A DNA stretch of 64,000 nucleotides from Mesorhizobium loti (GCA_002356515.1 AP017605.1:6743020-6807019); one strand, 5' to 3'; positions 51,437-60,421 are shown, numbered from the stretch's first letter. Made by a program: numbers and translations. Notes: generated by a model from the letters alone, not told the origin.

Positions 51437-52224
51437 GATTGCTGGCCCCGATCGGTGCGGCGTTTGTTGCGGTTCTCGACGCTGCGGCGCACGTCGTCCT
51501 CGGCATTGTCGATGAGCACCAAGAGTGCCTTTTGCGCGCCGGCGGCGTCGCCGGCGGCAATCTTCTCCGCCACCTCGCGATGCAGCGGTAAGGAATGGCG
51601 CTGGCCTTCCGGATTGTCGTTGGAGAGGCGAAAGCTCATCACCAATGCGGTTTCGACCAGTGCCGCCAGCGAACCGATCAGTTCATTGCCGGTCATGCGC
51701 AGGATCGTTTGGTGGAACACCAGATCGGGTTTGGCGAAGCGGTCGCCATCATCGCTCACCGCCTCCATTTCGGCCAGCGCCGCATGGATCTCGGCAATCT
51801 GCGCCGGCGTGGCGCGCTGGGCGGCCAACGCGGCGGACATCGGCTCGATGGCGCGGCGCAGTTCGAACAGAGCCCGGACATCGTCAGCGCTGACGCCGCC
51901 GGCGTAACGCCAGGACAGCACGTCCGGATCGAGGAAGTTCCAGTCCGAGCGTGGGCGCACGCGCGTGCCGGTCTTCGGCCGCGATTCGACCAGCCCCTTG
52001 CCGGCCAGCACCTTGATCGCTTCGCGCAGCACCGTGCGGCTGACCCCCAGCATCTCGCTGGAATCGTCGGCGTTGGGCAGCGCCTCGCCGGGCAGGAAGT
52101 CGCCTTGCACGATGCGCAAACCGATCTGCTCAACGACAGTCGCGTGCAGCGCGGTGGAGCCGCTGGAAACCGCCACGGCAACCCGTGACGTGCGCGCCGT
52201 GCTGAAAGATTTCTTATTCTTCAT
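51433..52224 (-). CDS. GntR-family regulator (FCD type) of the sugar-acid operon
   Basis: A 263-residue regulator with winged helix (VEQIGLRIVQGDFLPGEALP, then SSEMLGVSRTVLREAIKVL) and an FCD domain from about residue 100. It is first in the operon that continues through the dehydratase, SDR, AraD1-like and Pot-type genes, and is divergent from the aldose epimerase. ATG codons at 52233 and 52224 are both possible; neither has a clear ribosome site. The palindrome at 52231-52241 touches the longer start. Confidence 0.92.
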   Translation of the reverse strand: MKNKKSFSTARTSRVAVAVSSGSTALHATVVEQIGLRIVQGDFLPGEALPNADDSSEMLGVSRTVLREAIKVLAGKGLVESRPKTGTRVRPRSDWNFLDPDVLSWRYAGGVSADDVRALFELRRAIEPMSAALAAQRATPAQIAEIHAALAEMEAVSDDGDRFAKPDLVFHQTILRMTGNELIGSLAALVETALVMSFRLSNDNPEGQRHSLPLHREVAEKIAAGDAAGAQKALLVLIDNAEDDVRRSVENRNKRRTDRGQQS

Positions 52225-52230
52225 ACTATT

Positions 52231-52241
52231 CATATGATATG
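52231..52241. promoter_or_regulatory. Operator-like palindrome at the GntR start
   Basis: CATAT-G-ATATG is a perfect palindrome in the 60-nt divergent gap and overlaps an alternative start of the GntR gene. It fits autoregulation and control of the divergent epimerase gene. The short length limits confidence. Confidence 0.45.
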
Positions 52242-52284
52242 TCTTATAGCCATGGCGATTGGAGTCAAGGGACGGGGAGCGCCG

Positions 52285-53211
52285 ATGACAAAGAATCTTG
52301 CTGCCGTTGCCGCGCGGCTCACACAGCTGGTTTCGATCAGCGACGGCATTGCGACGGTCGACATTGCTCCGGCGGCCGGCGGCGCGCTGGCGTCCTATCG
52401 CTGGTGGCACAATGGCTCTGCGGTGGATTGGCTGCGGCCGGCCGATCCGGCGGCGATCAGCGGCCGCGATGCCGGCGCCATGGGCTGCTTCCCGCTTGTT
52501 CCCTATTCCAATCGCATAAGGGGCGGCCGGTTCGAGTTCGCGGGACGCACCATCCAGCTTCCAACGACTCCCGACGATCCACATCATGAGCACGGCCATG
52601 GCTGGCGTCGGCCTTGGGCGGTCGTCAGGCACGAAAAGAGCACGATCGCCCTGCGCTATCGTCACGCCGCCGATTCCTGGCCATGGAGCTATGAGGCCGA
52701 GCAGGAGATCACCTTGGATGGCGGCAAGCTTTGCATGACCATTGCCGTGCGCAACCTGTCGGAGACGCCCATGCCGGTTGGCTTCGGCCTCCATCCCTAT
52801 TTTCCGTCGTCGCCGTGGACGCATGTCCAGGCGCCGGTGTCGGGCATGTGGGAAACCGATGCGGAGGTCCTGCCCACCCGGCATGTCCTGCCGCCTGCGG
52901 GAGCCGACCCATCCATCGGTTTTGACGTATCGGAAGTGGATTTCGACACGGTTTTCACCGGATGGGCGCGCCGCGCCCGGATCACTTGGCCGGAGCACGG
53001 ACGGCAACTGGACATCGAGGCCGAGGCACCGCTCGATTTCCTCGTCCTTTACACGCCGCCCGGCGAGCCGTTCTTTTGCGCCGAGCCGGTCAGCAACATC
53101 ACCGATGCCTTCAACCGCGCGACCAGCCGCATCGACACCGGATGCATCGTGCTGGCGCCCGGGCAGATGCGATCCGCCAGTGTTCGCTTCACGCCGTCAC
53201 TGGCTGCTTGA
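52285..53211 (+). CDS. Aldose 1-epimerase (galactose-mutarotase-like)
   Basis: A 308-residue beta-sandwich enzyme. NRIRGGRFEFAGRTIQLP near residue 80 carries the conserved Asn-Arg, HHEHGHGWRRPW near 105 includes the catalytic histidine region, GFGLHPYF near 170 the second histidine, and FFCAEPVSNITDAFN near 270 the glutamate. It interconverts sugar anomers, which would supply the SDR of the divergent operon. GGGGAGC precedes the ATG at 52285. Confidence 0.9.
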   Translation: MTKNLAAVAARLTQLVSISDGIATVDIAPAAGGALASYRWWHNGSAVDWLRPADPAAISGRDAGAMGCFPLVPYSNRIRGGRFEFAGRTIQLPTTPDDPHHEHGHGWRRPWAVVRHEKSTIALRYRHAADSWPWSYEAEQEITLDGGKLCMTIAVRNLSETPMPVGFGLHPYFPSSPWTHVQAPVSGMWETDAEVLPTRHVLPPAGADPSIGFDVSEVDFDTVFTGWARRARITWPEHGRQLDIEAEAPLDFLVLYTPPGEPFFCAEPVSNITDAFNRATSRIDTGCIVLAPGQMRSASVRFTPSLAA

Positions 53212-53246
53212 CCTTCGCTATCGGTTGCCCGTAGCGAGGGCTGGAA

Positions 53247-54692
53247 TCAGAACGGATAGTGCTGGCCCGGATCCTCGATCGTCACCCAGCGCAGATCGGT
53301 GAATTCGGCGATCGAGGCCTTGCCGCCGAAGCGGCCGTAGCCGGAGCCCTTGACGCCGCCGAATGGCATCTGTGCCTCGTCGCCGACGGTCGGGCCGTTG
53401 ATGTGGCAGATGCCGGCTTCGATGCGCGCGGCGACCGCCATGGCGCGTTTGATATCGCGGCTGAACACGGCTGACGACAGGCCGTACTCCGTGTCGTTGG
53501 CAACGCGTATGGCTTCGTCCTCGCTCTTCACCCGGATCACCGGCTTGACCGGCCCGAAGGATTCTTCCGCATAGACTCGCATGGCCGGCGTCACATGGTC
53601 GAGCAGCGTTGCCTCGACAACGGTGCCAGTGCGCTTGCCGCCGGCGACAAGCTTGGCGCCCTTGGCGACCGCGTCGGCGACGAGTTCCTCCATCTTGTCG
53701 GCGGCCTGGCTGCTGATCAGCGAGCCCAGCACGACATGGCCGCGCGGATCGCCGGCCGGCAGTTGCGAGGCGCGGGCAGCGAGCTTGGAAACGAACGCGT
53801 CGGCGACCGTCTCGTCGACGATCAGCCGCTCGGTCGACATGCAGATCTGGCCCTGATGCATGAAGGCGCCGAAGGTGGCCGCGTTGACCGCCGCGTCGAT
53901 ATCGGCATCGTCCAGCACCAGCAATGGCGCCTTGCCGCCGAGTTCGAGCAGCGCCGGCTTCAGGTGCCGGCCGGCGAGCTCGGCGATGATGCGGCCGACC
54001 TTGGTCGAACCGGTGAAGTTGACGCGCTTGACCGCAGGGTGGGCTACCAGCGCTTCGACAATCCCGGCGGCATCCTTGGGATCATTGGTGACGATATTGA
54101 TAACGCCCTTGGGCAGACCGGCTTCGACCAGCACCTGGCCGATCAGCCGGTGCGTGCCCGGGCACATTTCGGAAGCCTTCAGCACCACCGTGTTGCCGCA
54201 AGCAATCGGCATGGCGATGGCACGCGTGCCGAGAATGACCGGCGCATTCCACGGCGCGATGCCGAGGCACACACCGGCCGGCTGGCGGATCGCCATGGCC
54301 AGTGTCCCCGGCTTGTCCGAGGGAATGATCTCCCCCGAAATCTGCGTCGTCATCGCAGCCGCCTCGCGCAGCATGTTGGCCGCCAGCATGACGTTGAAGC
54401 CGGCCCAGGGACCCGTGGCGCCGGTCTCTTCCATCATCAGCCTGGTGAATTCGCCGACCTTGGAGGCCATCACATCAGCCGCCCTGGACAGCAAGGCGCG
54501 GCGCTCGCCAGGCCCGGTCTTCGACCAGGTCGTACAGGCCGCGGCAGCAGCTTCCACGGCGGCATTGGCATCGGCGACGCTGGCCGCCGCGGCGCGCGTT
54601 GCCAGCTTGCCGGTGAACGGGTCCATGCGCTCATAGGAGGCCGAACCGGACGCATCCCTTTTGTCGCCGTCGATCAGAAGTCCGATATCCAT
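53247..54692 (-). CDS. Aromatic-type aldehyde dehydrogenase (vanillin/salicylaldehyde-dehydrogenase-like)
   Basis: A 481-residue NAD(P)-dependent ALDH. The general base is in LLELGGKAPLLVLDDADID near residue 252 and the nucleophilic cysteine in HQGQICMSTERLIV near 288. The MSTER segment after the cysteine and the short N-terminus match aldehyde dehydrogenases acting on vanillin, salicylaldehyde or coniferyl aldehyde. It lies 39 nt after the coniferyl-alcohol-dehydrogenase-like gene, and the pair could take an aromatic alcohol to its acid. Confidence 0.88.
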   Translation of the reverse strand: MDIGLLIDGDKRDASGSASYERMDPFTGKLATRAAAASVADANAAVEAAAAACTTWSKTGPGERRALLSRAADVMASKVGEFTRLMMEETGATGPWAGFNVMLAANMLREAAAMTTQISGEIIPSDKPGTLAMAIRQPAGVCLGIAPWNAPVILGTRAIAMPIACGNTVVLKASEMCPGTHRLIGQVLVEAGLPKGVINIVTNDPKDAAGIVEALVAHPAVKRVNFTGSTKVGRIIAELAGRHLKPALLELGGKAPLLVLDDADIDAAVNAATFGAFMHQGQICMSTERLIVDETVADAFVSKLAARASQLPAGDPRGHVVLGSLISSQAADKMEELVADAVAKGAKLVAGGKRTGTVVEATLLDHVTPAMRVYAEESFGPVKPVIRVKSEDEAIRVANDTEYGLSSAVFSRDIKRAMAVAARIEAGICHINGPTVGDEAQMPFGGVKGSGYGRFGGKASIAEFTDLRWVTIEDPGQHYPF

Positions 54693-54731
54693 GATTGTCT
54701 CCCTTGCTCCATCAGGAGCGCCTCGTTGGTT

Positions 54732-55523
54732 TTAGAAGCCGAGCACTTCGGCGTTGATCGATGCCTCGAGGCCGCCATCGACCGGCACATTCGCGCCGTT
54801 GACCCAGCGGGCGCCGTCCGAGCACAGGAACAGCACGACAGGCGCGATATCGCCCGACGTGCCGGCGCGACCGACCCTGGCAATGTCGCTGTCGACGCGG
54901 GCATCGCCGAGCACGCTGCGGAATTGTTTCAGGATGGGCGTCTCGACCGGTCCGGGGCTCACCGCATTGACGCGGATGCCCCGGCGTTTGAACAGATCCT
55001 GGTGCGCGGCGCGAAAGGTCCACAGCAGGAGCAGTTCCTTCGAGACGGGATAGCCCTCCTCGTTCTTGACCGCGTGATCGGCGACCACATCGGCGACATC
55101 GGGAAAGCCCTCTATGGCCACCATCGAGGCGGCACGGTTGAGATTGGCGCGCCAGCCATAGCCGGCGATCGAGGCGACGTTGACGATGGCGCCGCCTTCG
55201 CGAAGTCTTGGCGCGAGGCCTTCCGAGAGCGCCCTGAGACCAAAGAAATTGACGGCCAGCGTCGCTGCCGCGCCGGTGTTGCCCGAGAGGCCAGCGACAT
55301 TGCAGAGCGCGTCGAGGCGCTGCGGCAGGCGCGCGATCAACTCGTCGACGCCGGCCTTTGACGAGATGTCGGCCTTGACGAAGCTGCCGACCGGTGCGGC
55401 CGGCTCGCGCACGTCGACACCGATCACGTCAGCGCCAAGCTGGCCGGCCAGTTCCGCCGTGCGGGCGCCGATGCCGGAGGCGACACCAGTGATGAGGATC
55501 GTCTTGCCGAAAAGCATGGTCAT
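54732..55523 (-). CDS. Short-chain dehydrogenase, coniferyl-alcohol-dehydrogenase-like
   Basis: A 263-residue SDR with TGVASGIGA near residue 13, LCNVAGLSG near 73, and the active-site YPVSK near 157. Distinctive stretches (LDALCNVAG, RVNAVSPGPVETPIL and ARWVNGANVPVDGGL) match my memory of the coniferyl-alcohol dehydrogenase CalA group. It overlaps the LivM-like stop (ATGACC), so it is co-translated with the importer. It probably oxidises an imported aromatic alcohol to the aldehyde used by the next gene. Confidence 0.85.
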   Translation of the reverse strand: MTMLFGKTILITGVASGIGARTAELAGQLGADVIGVDVREPAAPVGSFVKADISSKAGVDELIARLPQRLDALCNVAGLSGNTGAAATLAVNFFGLRALSEGLAPRLREGGAIVNVASIAGYGWRANLNRAASMVAIEGFPDVADVVADHAVKNEEGYPVSKELLLLWTFRAAHQDLFKRRGIRVNAVSPGPVETPILKQFRSVLGDARVDSDIARVGRAGTSGDIAPVVLFLCSDGARWVNGANVPVDGGLEASINAEVLGF

Positions 55524-56584
55524 GCCTTCTCCCGAGAGGTCGTGGATTGTTGTGGCGAGGGCTCCGCGTTGCCGTCGCCGATATCAGCCGGAAGCCTGAC
55601 ACGGTAGCCGACCGGCAGCAGGCGCAGCCCAAAACGCTCCTCGATCGTTCCCCACAGGCCGCGCGGCAGGAAAAGCGAGAACAGCACGGCGGTAGCGCCA
55701 AGGCCGACCAGGTACCAGACGCCGGTGCCGCCGAACCAGGTTTCGATGAGGAAGAACACCAGCGCGCCGAGAATGGCGCCTTCGAACGTGCCGATGCCGC
55801 CGACCAGCACCATGAAGATCATGTAGGCGGTCCACTGCACGTTGAAATAGGTCTTCGGCTGGAAGGTGATGGAGGTCGCCAGCCATAGCGCGCCGGCAAT
55901 GCCGATGCCGAAGGCGGCAAGCACGAACAAAAGCCGCTTTGTGCCGGTGACGCGCACGCCGACCGAGGCGGCGGCATCCTCATTGTCGCGGATGGCGCGG
56001 ATCGCGGCGCCCGTGCTGCCGCGCAGCAGGCCGAACAGGATGGCGAGCAGGGCGGTCATCGAGGCCAGCGCCAGCCAGTAGATCGTCACCCGCCGTGTCG
56101 AGGCATCGTAGATATTGAGCGAGATCAGCGACGTGCCGGTTTCGCCTTGTACCAGCCGATCGAGATTGACCAGGAGATGCGTCAGCGCCGCGATCACCCA
56201 CATGCCGATGGCGAACTCGCCGTTCCTCAGCCGCAGCATGAACAACGACAGCGGCCAGGAGACGGCGCCGACGACAACAGCCGAAACGAAAAGCGCGGCA
56301 AAAGGGTTGAGGCCGGCATCGGCCAGCCGGATGGCGAAATAGGCGCCGAGCCCGAAGAACACTTGCTGCCCGACCGAGACCAGGCCGCCGAAGCCGGCCA
56401 GGGCGTTCCACATCGCCGCCAGGATCACATAGATGAACAATGCCGTCATGCGGTCGACCACGCCGACCGAGAGAAACTGTGGCGCGACGGCCAGCAGCGC
56501 GATGATGATCGCAACCGCAATCGCCGCTATGCGCGACATCGTCGTGCCGCGCTCGATGACCGGTGAGGTTGAGACGGCGCTCAT
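55520..56584 (-). CDS. Aromatic-acid-type ABC transporter permease (LivM-like)
   Basis: A 354-residue permease with LAGFGGLVSVGQQVFFGLGA near residue 53 and the coupling loop AIRDNEDAAASVGVRVTGTK near 205. It has an unusually long polar C-terminal tail (residues about 320-354). I chose the ATG at 56584, which overlaps the LivH-like stop as ATGA. It belongs to the importer that in this context should carry protocatechuate or a related aromatic. Confidence 0.91.
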   Translation of the reverse strand: MSAVSTSPVIERGTTMSRIAAIAVAIIIALLAVAPQFLSVGVVDRMTALFIYVILAAMWNALAGFGGLVSVGQQVFFGLGAYFAIRLADAGLNPFAALFVSAVVVGAVSWPLSLFMLRLRNGEFAIGMWVIAALTHLLVNLDRLVQGETGTSLISLNIYDASTRRVTIYWLALASMTALLAILFGLLRGSTGAAIRAIRDNEDAAASVGVRVTGTKRLLFVLAAFGIGIAGALWLATSITFQPKTYFNVQWTAYMIFMVLVGGIGTFEGAILGALVFFLIETWFGGTGVWYLVGLGATAVLFSLFLPRGLWGTIEERFGLRLLPVGYRVRLPADIGDGNAEPSPQQSTTSREKA

Positions 56585-57477
56585 GGCGCGCTCCGGGAAG
56601 GCAGGCGCAACAGACCGCGCAGGCCGAGGCCGGAGGTCGAAAGCCGCACGAACAGCACGACCAGGAACACGGCATGGCCGCCGATCAGAAAGCCTTGCGG
56701 ATGCACCTGCGCGCCGAGTGTCTGCGCCAGCGCCAGCACGATGCCGCCGATCAGCGTGCTCCACAGCGAACCGGCGCCGCCGATAACCGCCGCTTCGAAG
56801 GCGAACAGCAATTGCGGCGCGCCTGCATAGGGATCGAAGGTGGCGCGCATGCCCAGGAAAGCGCCGGCAAGGCCGACCGTCACCATGGCGATAGCGGCAG
56901 CGATGGCATTGGCGCGGCGCGCGTCGACGCCGACCAGGCCGGCCGTATCGGGATCTTCCGAGGTGGCACGGATCGAGCGGCCAAGCCTTGTGCGGGTGAG
57001 GAACAGTTGCAGCCCGCCGAGCAGGATCACGGCGGTGGCGAACATGATCACGGCTAGCTTGCCGACATAGATGCTGCCCGGCCACTCCCAGGAATCATAG
57101 GACAGGCTGCCGATATAGGGCGCCAGCGAACGCGTATCGGCGCCGAACTGCTCGAACAGCATGTTGTCGATGACGATGGCGAGGCCAAACGTGGTCAGGA
57201 TCGGCAGCAGCGCGCCGCCGCGCGCGCTGCGCTCGAGCAGGAAGCGTTGCAGCGCCCAGCCGATCGCCGCCATCAGAGGCAACACGATCAGCAGGCCGAC
57301 AAAGGGCGAGACATGGAACCGCGACGCCAGCCACCACAGGGCAAAGGCCGCGAAAACGGCAAGGCTGCCGTGGGCGAGGTTGATGATGCGCATCACCGAG
57401 AACATGAAGGACAGGCCGCAGGCGATCAGCGCGTAATAGCCGCCGAGCAGGACGCCCTGGATGATCTGGTTGCTCAT
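56581..57477 (-). CDS. Aromatic-acid-type ABC transporter permease (LivH-like)
   Basis: A 298-residue permease with GLSFMFSVMRIINLAHGSLA near residue 20 and the coupling loop IRATSEDPDTAGLVGVDARR near 175. The segment GGAGSLWSTLIGGIVLALAQ lies near residue 235. It overlaps the ATPase stop as ATGA and pairs with the LivM-like product. The Liv-type family includes several importers of aromatic acids. Confidence 0.91.
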   Translation of the reverse strand: MSNQIIQGVLLGGYYALIACGLSFMFSVMRIINLAHGSLAVFAAFALWWLASRFHVSPFVGLLIVLPLMAAIGWALQRFLLERSARGGALLPILTTFGLAIVIDNMLFEQFGADTRSLAPYIGSLSYDSWEWPGSIYVGKLAVIMFATAVILLGGLQLFLTRTRLGRSIRATSEDPDTAGLVGVDARRANAIAAAIAMVTVGLAGAFLGMRATFDPYAGAPQLLFAFEAAVIGGAGSLWSTLIGGIVLALAQTLGAQVHPQGFLIGGHAVFLVVLFVRLSTSGLGLRGLLRLPSRSAP

Positions 57478-58202
57478 GCCGGAACGCTCCCGGGGCTTTT
57501 CCGGTGCAGGCCGAAATAGGCCTTCGTTACATCGTCGCGCGATACAGACTTGCTCGGCCCTTCGAGCGCGACACGCCCCTCGAGCATGCAGATGACCCTG
57601 TCGGAAACCGACAGCGCGCGGTTGAGGTCCTGTTCGACCAGGATGATGGTCGTGCCGGAAGTGATCAATCCCTGAAGTGCGGAATAGACGCGGTCGACGA
57701 TCAGAGGCGACAGGCCGAGCGAAACCTCGTCGAGCAAAAGCACGTCCGGATTGCTCATCAGCGCGCGGCCGATCGCCGTCGCCTGCTGCTCGCCGCCCGA
57801 GAGATGGCCCGTCTTGGCATGGCGGCGCGGCTTCAGATTGGGAAACATCTCCAGCACCTTGTCGACGCTCCAGTCACCCCGCCGGCCGGCGGTCTTGCCG
57901 AGCAGCAGGTTTTCTTCGACCGTCATCTGCACGAAGAGCTTTCGCCCCTCCGGCACCAGCGCGATGCCCATGCCGACGCGCCTGTGCGATGGCACGCTGG
58001 TGAGGTCGGCGCCGTCGAGCAGCACGCGGCCGGCGGCCGGCTGATGCGCGCCGGCGATTGCCCTGAGCAGCGTCGTCTTGCCGGCGCCATTGGCGCCGAC
58101 CAGCGCCAGCGTCTCGCCGCGTTCGACAGAGAAACTCACGCCGCGCACCGCTTGCAGCAGGCCGTGGCGGACAACTAGGTTCTCGACCGCCAGCAGGCTC
58201 AT
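57474..58202 (-). CDS. Aromatic-acid-type ABC transporter ATPase (LivF-like)
   Basis: A 242-residue ATPase with Walker A GANGAGKTT near residue 36, signature LSGGEQQATAIGRAL near 135, and Walker B VLLLDEVSLGLSP. It overlaps the LivG-like gene by ATGA at 58199-58202 and is followed by the permeases. The VSLGLSPL form is a small variant of the usual PSxGL pattern. Confidence 0.92.
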   Translation of the reverse strand: MSLLAVENLVVRHGLLQAVRGVSFSVERGETLALVGANGAGKTTLLRAIAGAHQPAAGRVLLDGADLTSVPSHRRVGMGIALVPEGRKLFVQMTVEENLLLGKTAGRRGDWSVDKVLEMFPNLKPRRHAKTGHLSGGEQQATAIGRALMSNPDVLLLDEVSLGLSPLIVDRVYSALQGLITSGTTIILVEQDLNRALSVSDRVICMLEGRVALEGPSKSVSRDDVTKAYFGLHRKSPGSVPA

Positions 58203-58939
58203 TTCGGGCCTCCGCCGAGATAGGCGCGCACGACCTCGGGATCGGCCATCACCGCTTGCGGCTCGCCGTCGGCGATGATTTTTCCCGCATCCATGCAGAT
58301 CAGCCGCTCGGCGACCTGCAGCAGGATGTGGACGATGTGTTCGATCCAGACGATGCCGATCTTGCGCCGGCGCAATTCCTTGATCGTGTCGACCAGCTCA
58401 CCGGCTTCGCCGTCGGTCAGCCCGCCGCCGATCTCGTCCAGCAAAAGCAGCGTCGGCCTTGCCGCCAGCGCGCGTGCCAGTTCCAGCCGCTTGCGGTCGA
58501 GCAGGCCGAGCGTCTCGGCGCGGCGGTTGGCAACACCCAGCATGCCGCACAGTTTCAGCGAACCGAACGCCTCCTCATAGGCTTCGTCGCGGCCGAGGCC
58601 GGCGCCATGGGAGGCAGCAACGAAGACATTCTCGAAAGTGGTCATGCCGCTGAACGGTTTGGGCACCTGATGCGTGCGCACCAGGCCGAGCCGGCAACGC
58701 TGCGTCGCCGGCAGCGCCGTCACGTCGCCGCCCTTGAAGCGGACCGTGCCCGCACTTGGCGGAAAGGCACCTGAAAGCACGCTGAGCAGCGTGGTCTTGC
58801 CGGCGCCGTTCGGGCCAACAATGCCGACCGCCTCGTCGGCTGCCATGGTGAAGTCGACGTCATCCAGCACCACAAGCGCGCCGAAGCGCTTGTGGATGCC
58901 GGCGGCAGCGAGAACAGCCTGTTGTTGCGGATGGGTCAC
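58199..58939 (-). CDS. Aromatic-acid-type ABC transporter ATPase (LivG-like)
   Basis: A 246-residue ATPase with Walker A GPNGAGKTT near residue 40, a signature region shifted to LGLLDRKRLELARALAARP (no LSGGQ), and Walker B LLLLDEIGGGLTDGE. The signature variant is found in some aromatic-acid importers. The start is GTG at 58939, which gives MTHPQQQ. It follows the receptor gene by 24 nt, with no hairpin between. Confidence 0.9.
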   Translation of the reverse strand: MTHPQQQAVLAAAGIHKRFGALVVLDDVDFTMAADEAVGIVGPNGAGKTTLLSVLSGAFPPSAGTVRFKGGDVTALPATQRCRLGLVRTHQVPKPFSGMTTFENVFVAASHGAGLGRDEAYEEAFGSLKLCGMLGVANRRAETLGLLDRKRLELARALAARPTLLLLDEIGGGLTDGEAGELVDTIKELRRRKIGIVWIEHIVHILLQVAERLICMDAGKIIADGEPQAVMADPEVVRAYLGGGPK

Positions 58940-58963
58940 CAGGCGATCCTCGTCAGCGGTCCA

Positions 58964-60280
58964 TCAGCCGTTGTAAGGCAGAAGCTTGGCTTCGACGGGC
59001 ACTTTCGGATCGGTGGCGTTCTCGGTCACCACATAGTCGAGCGGGAATTTGCTGCCTTCCTTGGCGGCCACCCACTGCGTGCCGATGATCGGGCCGGGCG
59101 AGACATTGGCGACCGGTCCGCTGGTGAAGTCGACCTTGCCGATCATCGTCTCGGTCTTGAGCGTGCTCAGCGCCTTGGCCACCGCCGCCTTGTCCTTGGC
59201 GTTGGTGCTGGCCTTCAACGCTTCGAAGCCGGCGTCGAGCAGCGACATCGAGGCGCCGAGCTGCTGCGTCCACTGCTTGCCGCTCGCCGCCTCGTAGCCG
59301 TCGGCGAGTTCGGTGCCCGAAACGCCGGTCAGCGGCGACTTGTAGGGGAAGGCCTTGTGCCAGTAGGCGGCGCTGGAAATCTTCATGCCGAGATCGCCGA
59401 GCGCCTCAATGTCGGACGGAAACAGTCCGGTCTTGGCGACCTGGCAGATCTTGATCTGCTTGATCAGCCCTTGCTGCGCCGCCTGGCGCCAGAAGGCGGC
59501 GAAGTCAGGCGGGATCGGGAAGGAGTTGAAGATCTCGACGCCTTCCTGCTTGAACAGCGCGATCTGCGAGGAATAGTCGGTGGTCCCGGTTTCATAGGCG
59601 CCGGGATCGACAATGGTAAAACCTTGCTTGGCGAGCAGTGGCGCCAGATTGGCACGGATGGCGTTGCCGTCGGCATCGTTGGGATACATGACGCCGACCT
59701 TCTTATTGGTCTCCATCAGGTTCCATTGCGAGATGTAGGTCTTGAAGAACTCGCCGACGCCGAAGCCGAAATGATAGGTCCATTTGAACGGCGAGGGCGC
59801 GCCCGGTTTGGCCCCTCGGCCGAAATACCAGGCTTCCCAGGGCATGACGGTCGACAGGCACGGCACGCCGGCGGCCTCGCAGGCATCGGCCACCGGATTG
59901 ATCACTTCGGGCGTCGACACCGCCAGCATCAGGTCGATGGCCTGGTTGTTGATCAGGTCCTTGGCGAGCTGGCCCGCGCGGGAGGGATCTGATTGCGTGT
60001 CCTGATCGAGGATTTCCACACTGTATTTCTTGCCGCCGATCTCAAGGCCGCCGGCCAGTGCCTTGCGGGCAAGATCGAGCACATAGCCGTCGGTCTGGCC
60101 AAAGCCGGCCAGAGGCCCGGTGCGCGGACTGACGAAGCCGACCTTGAGCGTGTCGGCCGCCTGGGCGAAGGCCTTGCCGCCGCCGAGCGCGAGCGCCGCG
60201 CCGCCGGCAATCGAGGTGGCAATGAACTGGCGCCGAGACACGCCACGAATATTGGATCTGCTACCGCTAGCGTAGGTCAT
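58964..60280 (-). CDS. Aromatic-acid-type ABC transporter substrate-binding protein
   Basis: A 438-residue receptor with a twin-arginine signal (SRRQFIATSIAGGAALAL near residue 14, cleavage after AFAQ), so folded export by Tat is likely. The mature start DTLKVGFVSPRTGPLAGFGQ is of the Liv type. GGGAGGAATGC precedes the ATG at 60280. In Sinorhizobium meliloti PcaQ drives an equivalent protocatechuate-inducible importer, and a PcaQ-type box lies 81 nt upstream here. The same transcript should reach the SDR and aldehyde dehydrogenase genes. Confidence 0.9.
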   Translation of the reverse strand: MTYASGSRSNIRGVSRRQFIATSIAGGAALALGGGKAFAQAADTLKVGFVSPRTGPLAGFGQTDGYVLDLARKALAGGLEIGGKKYSVEILDQDTQSDPSRAGQLAKDLINNQAIDLMLAVSTPEVINPVADACEAAGVPCLSTVMPWEAWYFGRGAKPGAPSPFKWTYHFGFGVGEFFKTYISQWNLMETNKKVGVMYPNDADGNAIRANLAPLLAKQGFTIVDPGAYETGTTDYSSQIALFKQEGVEIFNSFPIPPDFAAFWRQAAQQGLIKQIKICQVAKTGLFPSDIEALGDLGMKISSAAYWHKAFPYKSPLTGVSGTELADGYEAASGKQWTQQLGASMSLLDAGFEALKASTNAKDKAAVAKALSTLKTETMIGKVDFTSGPVANVSPGPIIGTQWVAAKEGSKFPLDYVVTENATDPKVPVEAKLLPYNG

Positions 60281-60325
60281 GCATTCCTCCCTCTGTGGTC
60301 CTCCATCGGTACAGTGCACCAGTGT

Positions 60326-60376
60326 TTTGGTTCGGTAAAATGATATTTTGCGGTGTTTCGTTAACCCCTGGGTTAG
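60326..60376 (-). promoter_or_regulatory. PcaQ-type box and promoter of the importer operon
   Basis: TTAACC-CCTG-GGTTAG (60361-60376) read on the minus strand is CTAACC-N4-GGTTAA, close to the PcaQ motif ATAACC-N4-GGTTAA known from Sinorhizobium. Eight nt downstream on the minus strand, 60352-60326 is a 27-bp element identical to that at 61370-61396. It includes an AT-rich core (AAAATATCATTTTA) likely to hold the -10 region. The importer ATG is 45 nt further on. Confidence 0.75.
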
Positions 60377-60421
60377 GAGATTTCTGATGAAGACGGCGCC
60401 CGGTCCGACCAGTCCAATGCC

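Noticed and set aside
51433-53007. Longer GntR reading frame extending over the aldose epimerase gene
   Set aside because: The extra N-terminal part lies antisense to the epimerase, which has its own ribosome site and active-site motifs.
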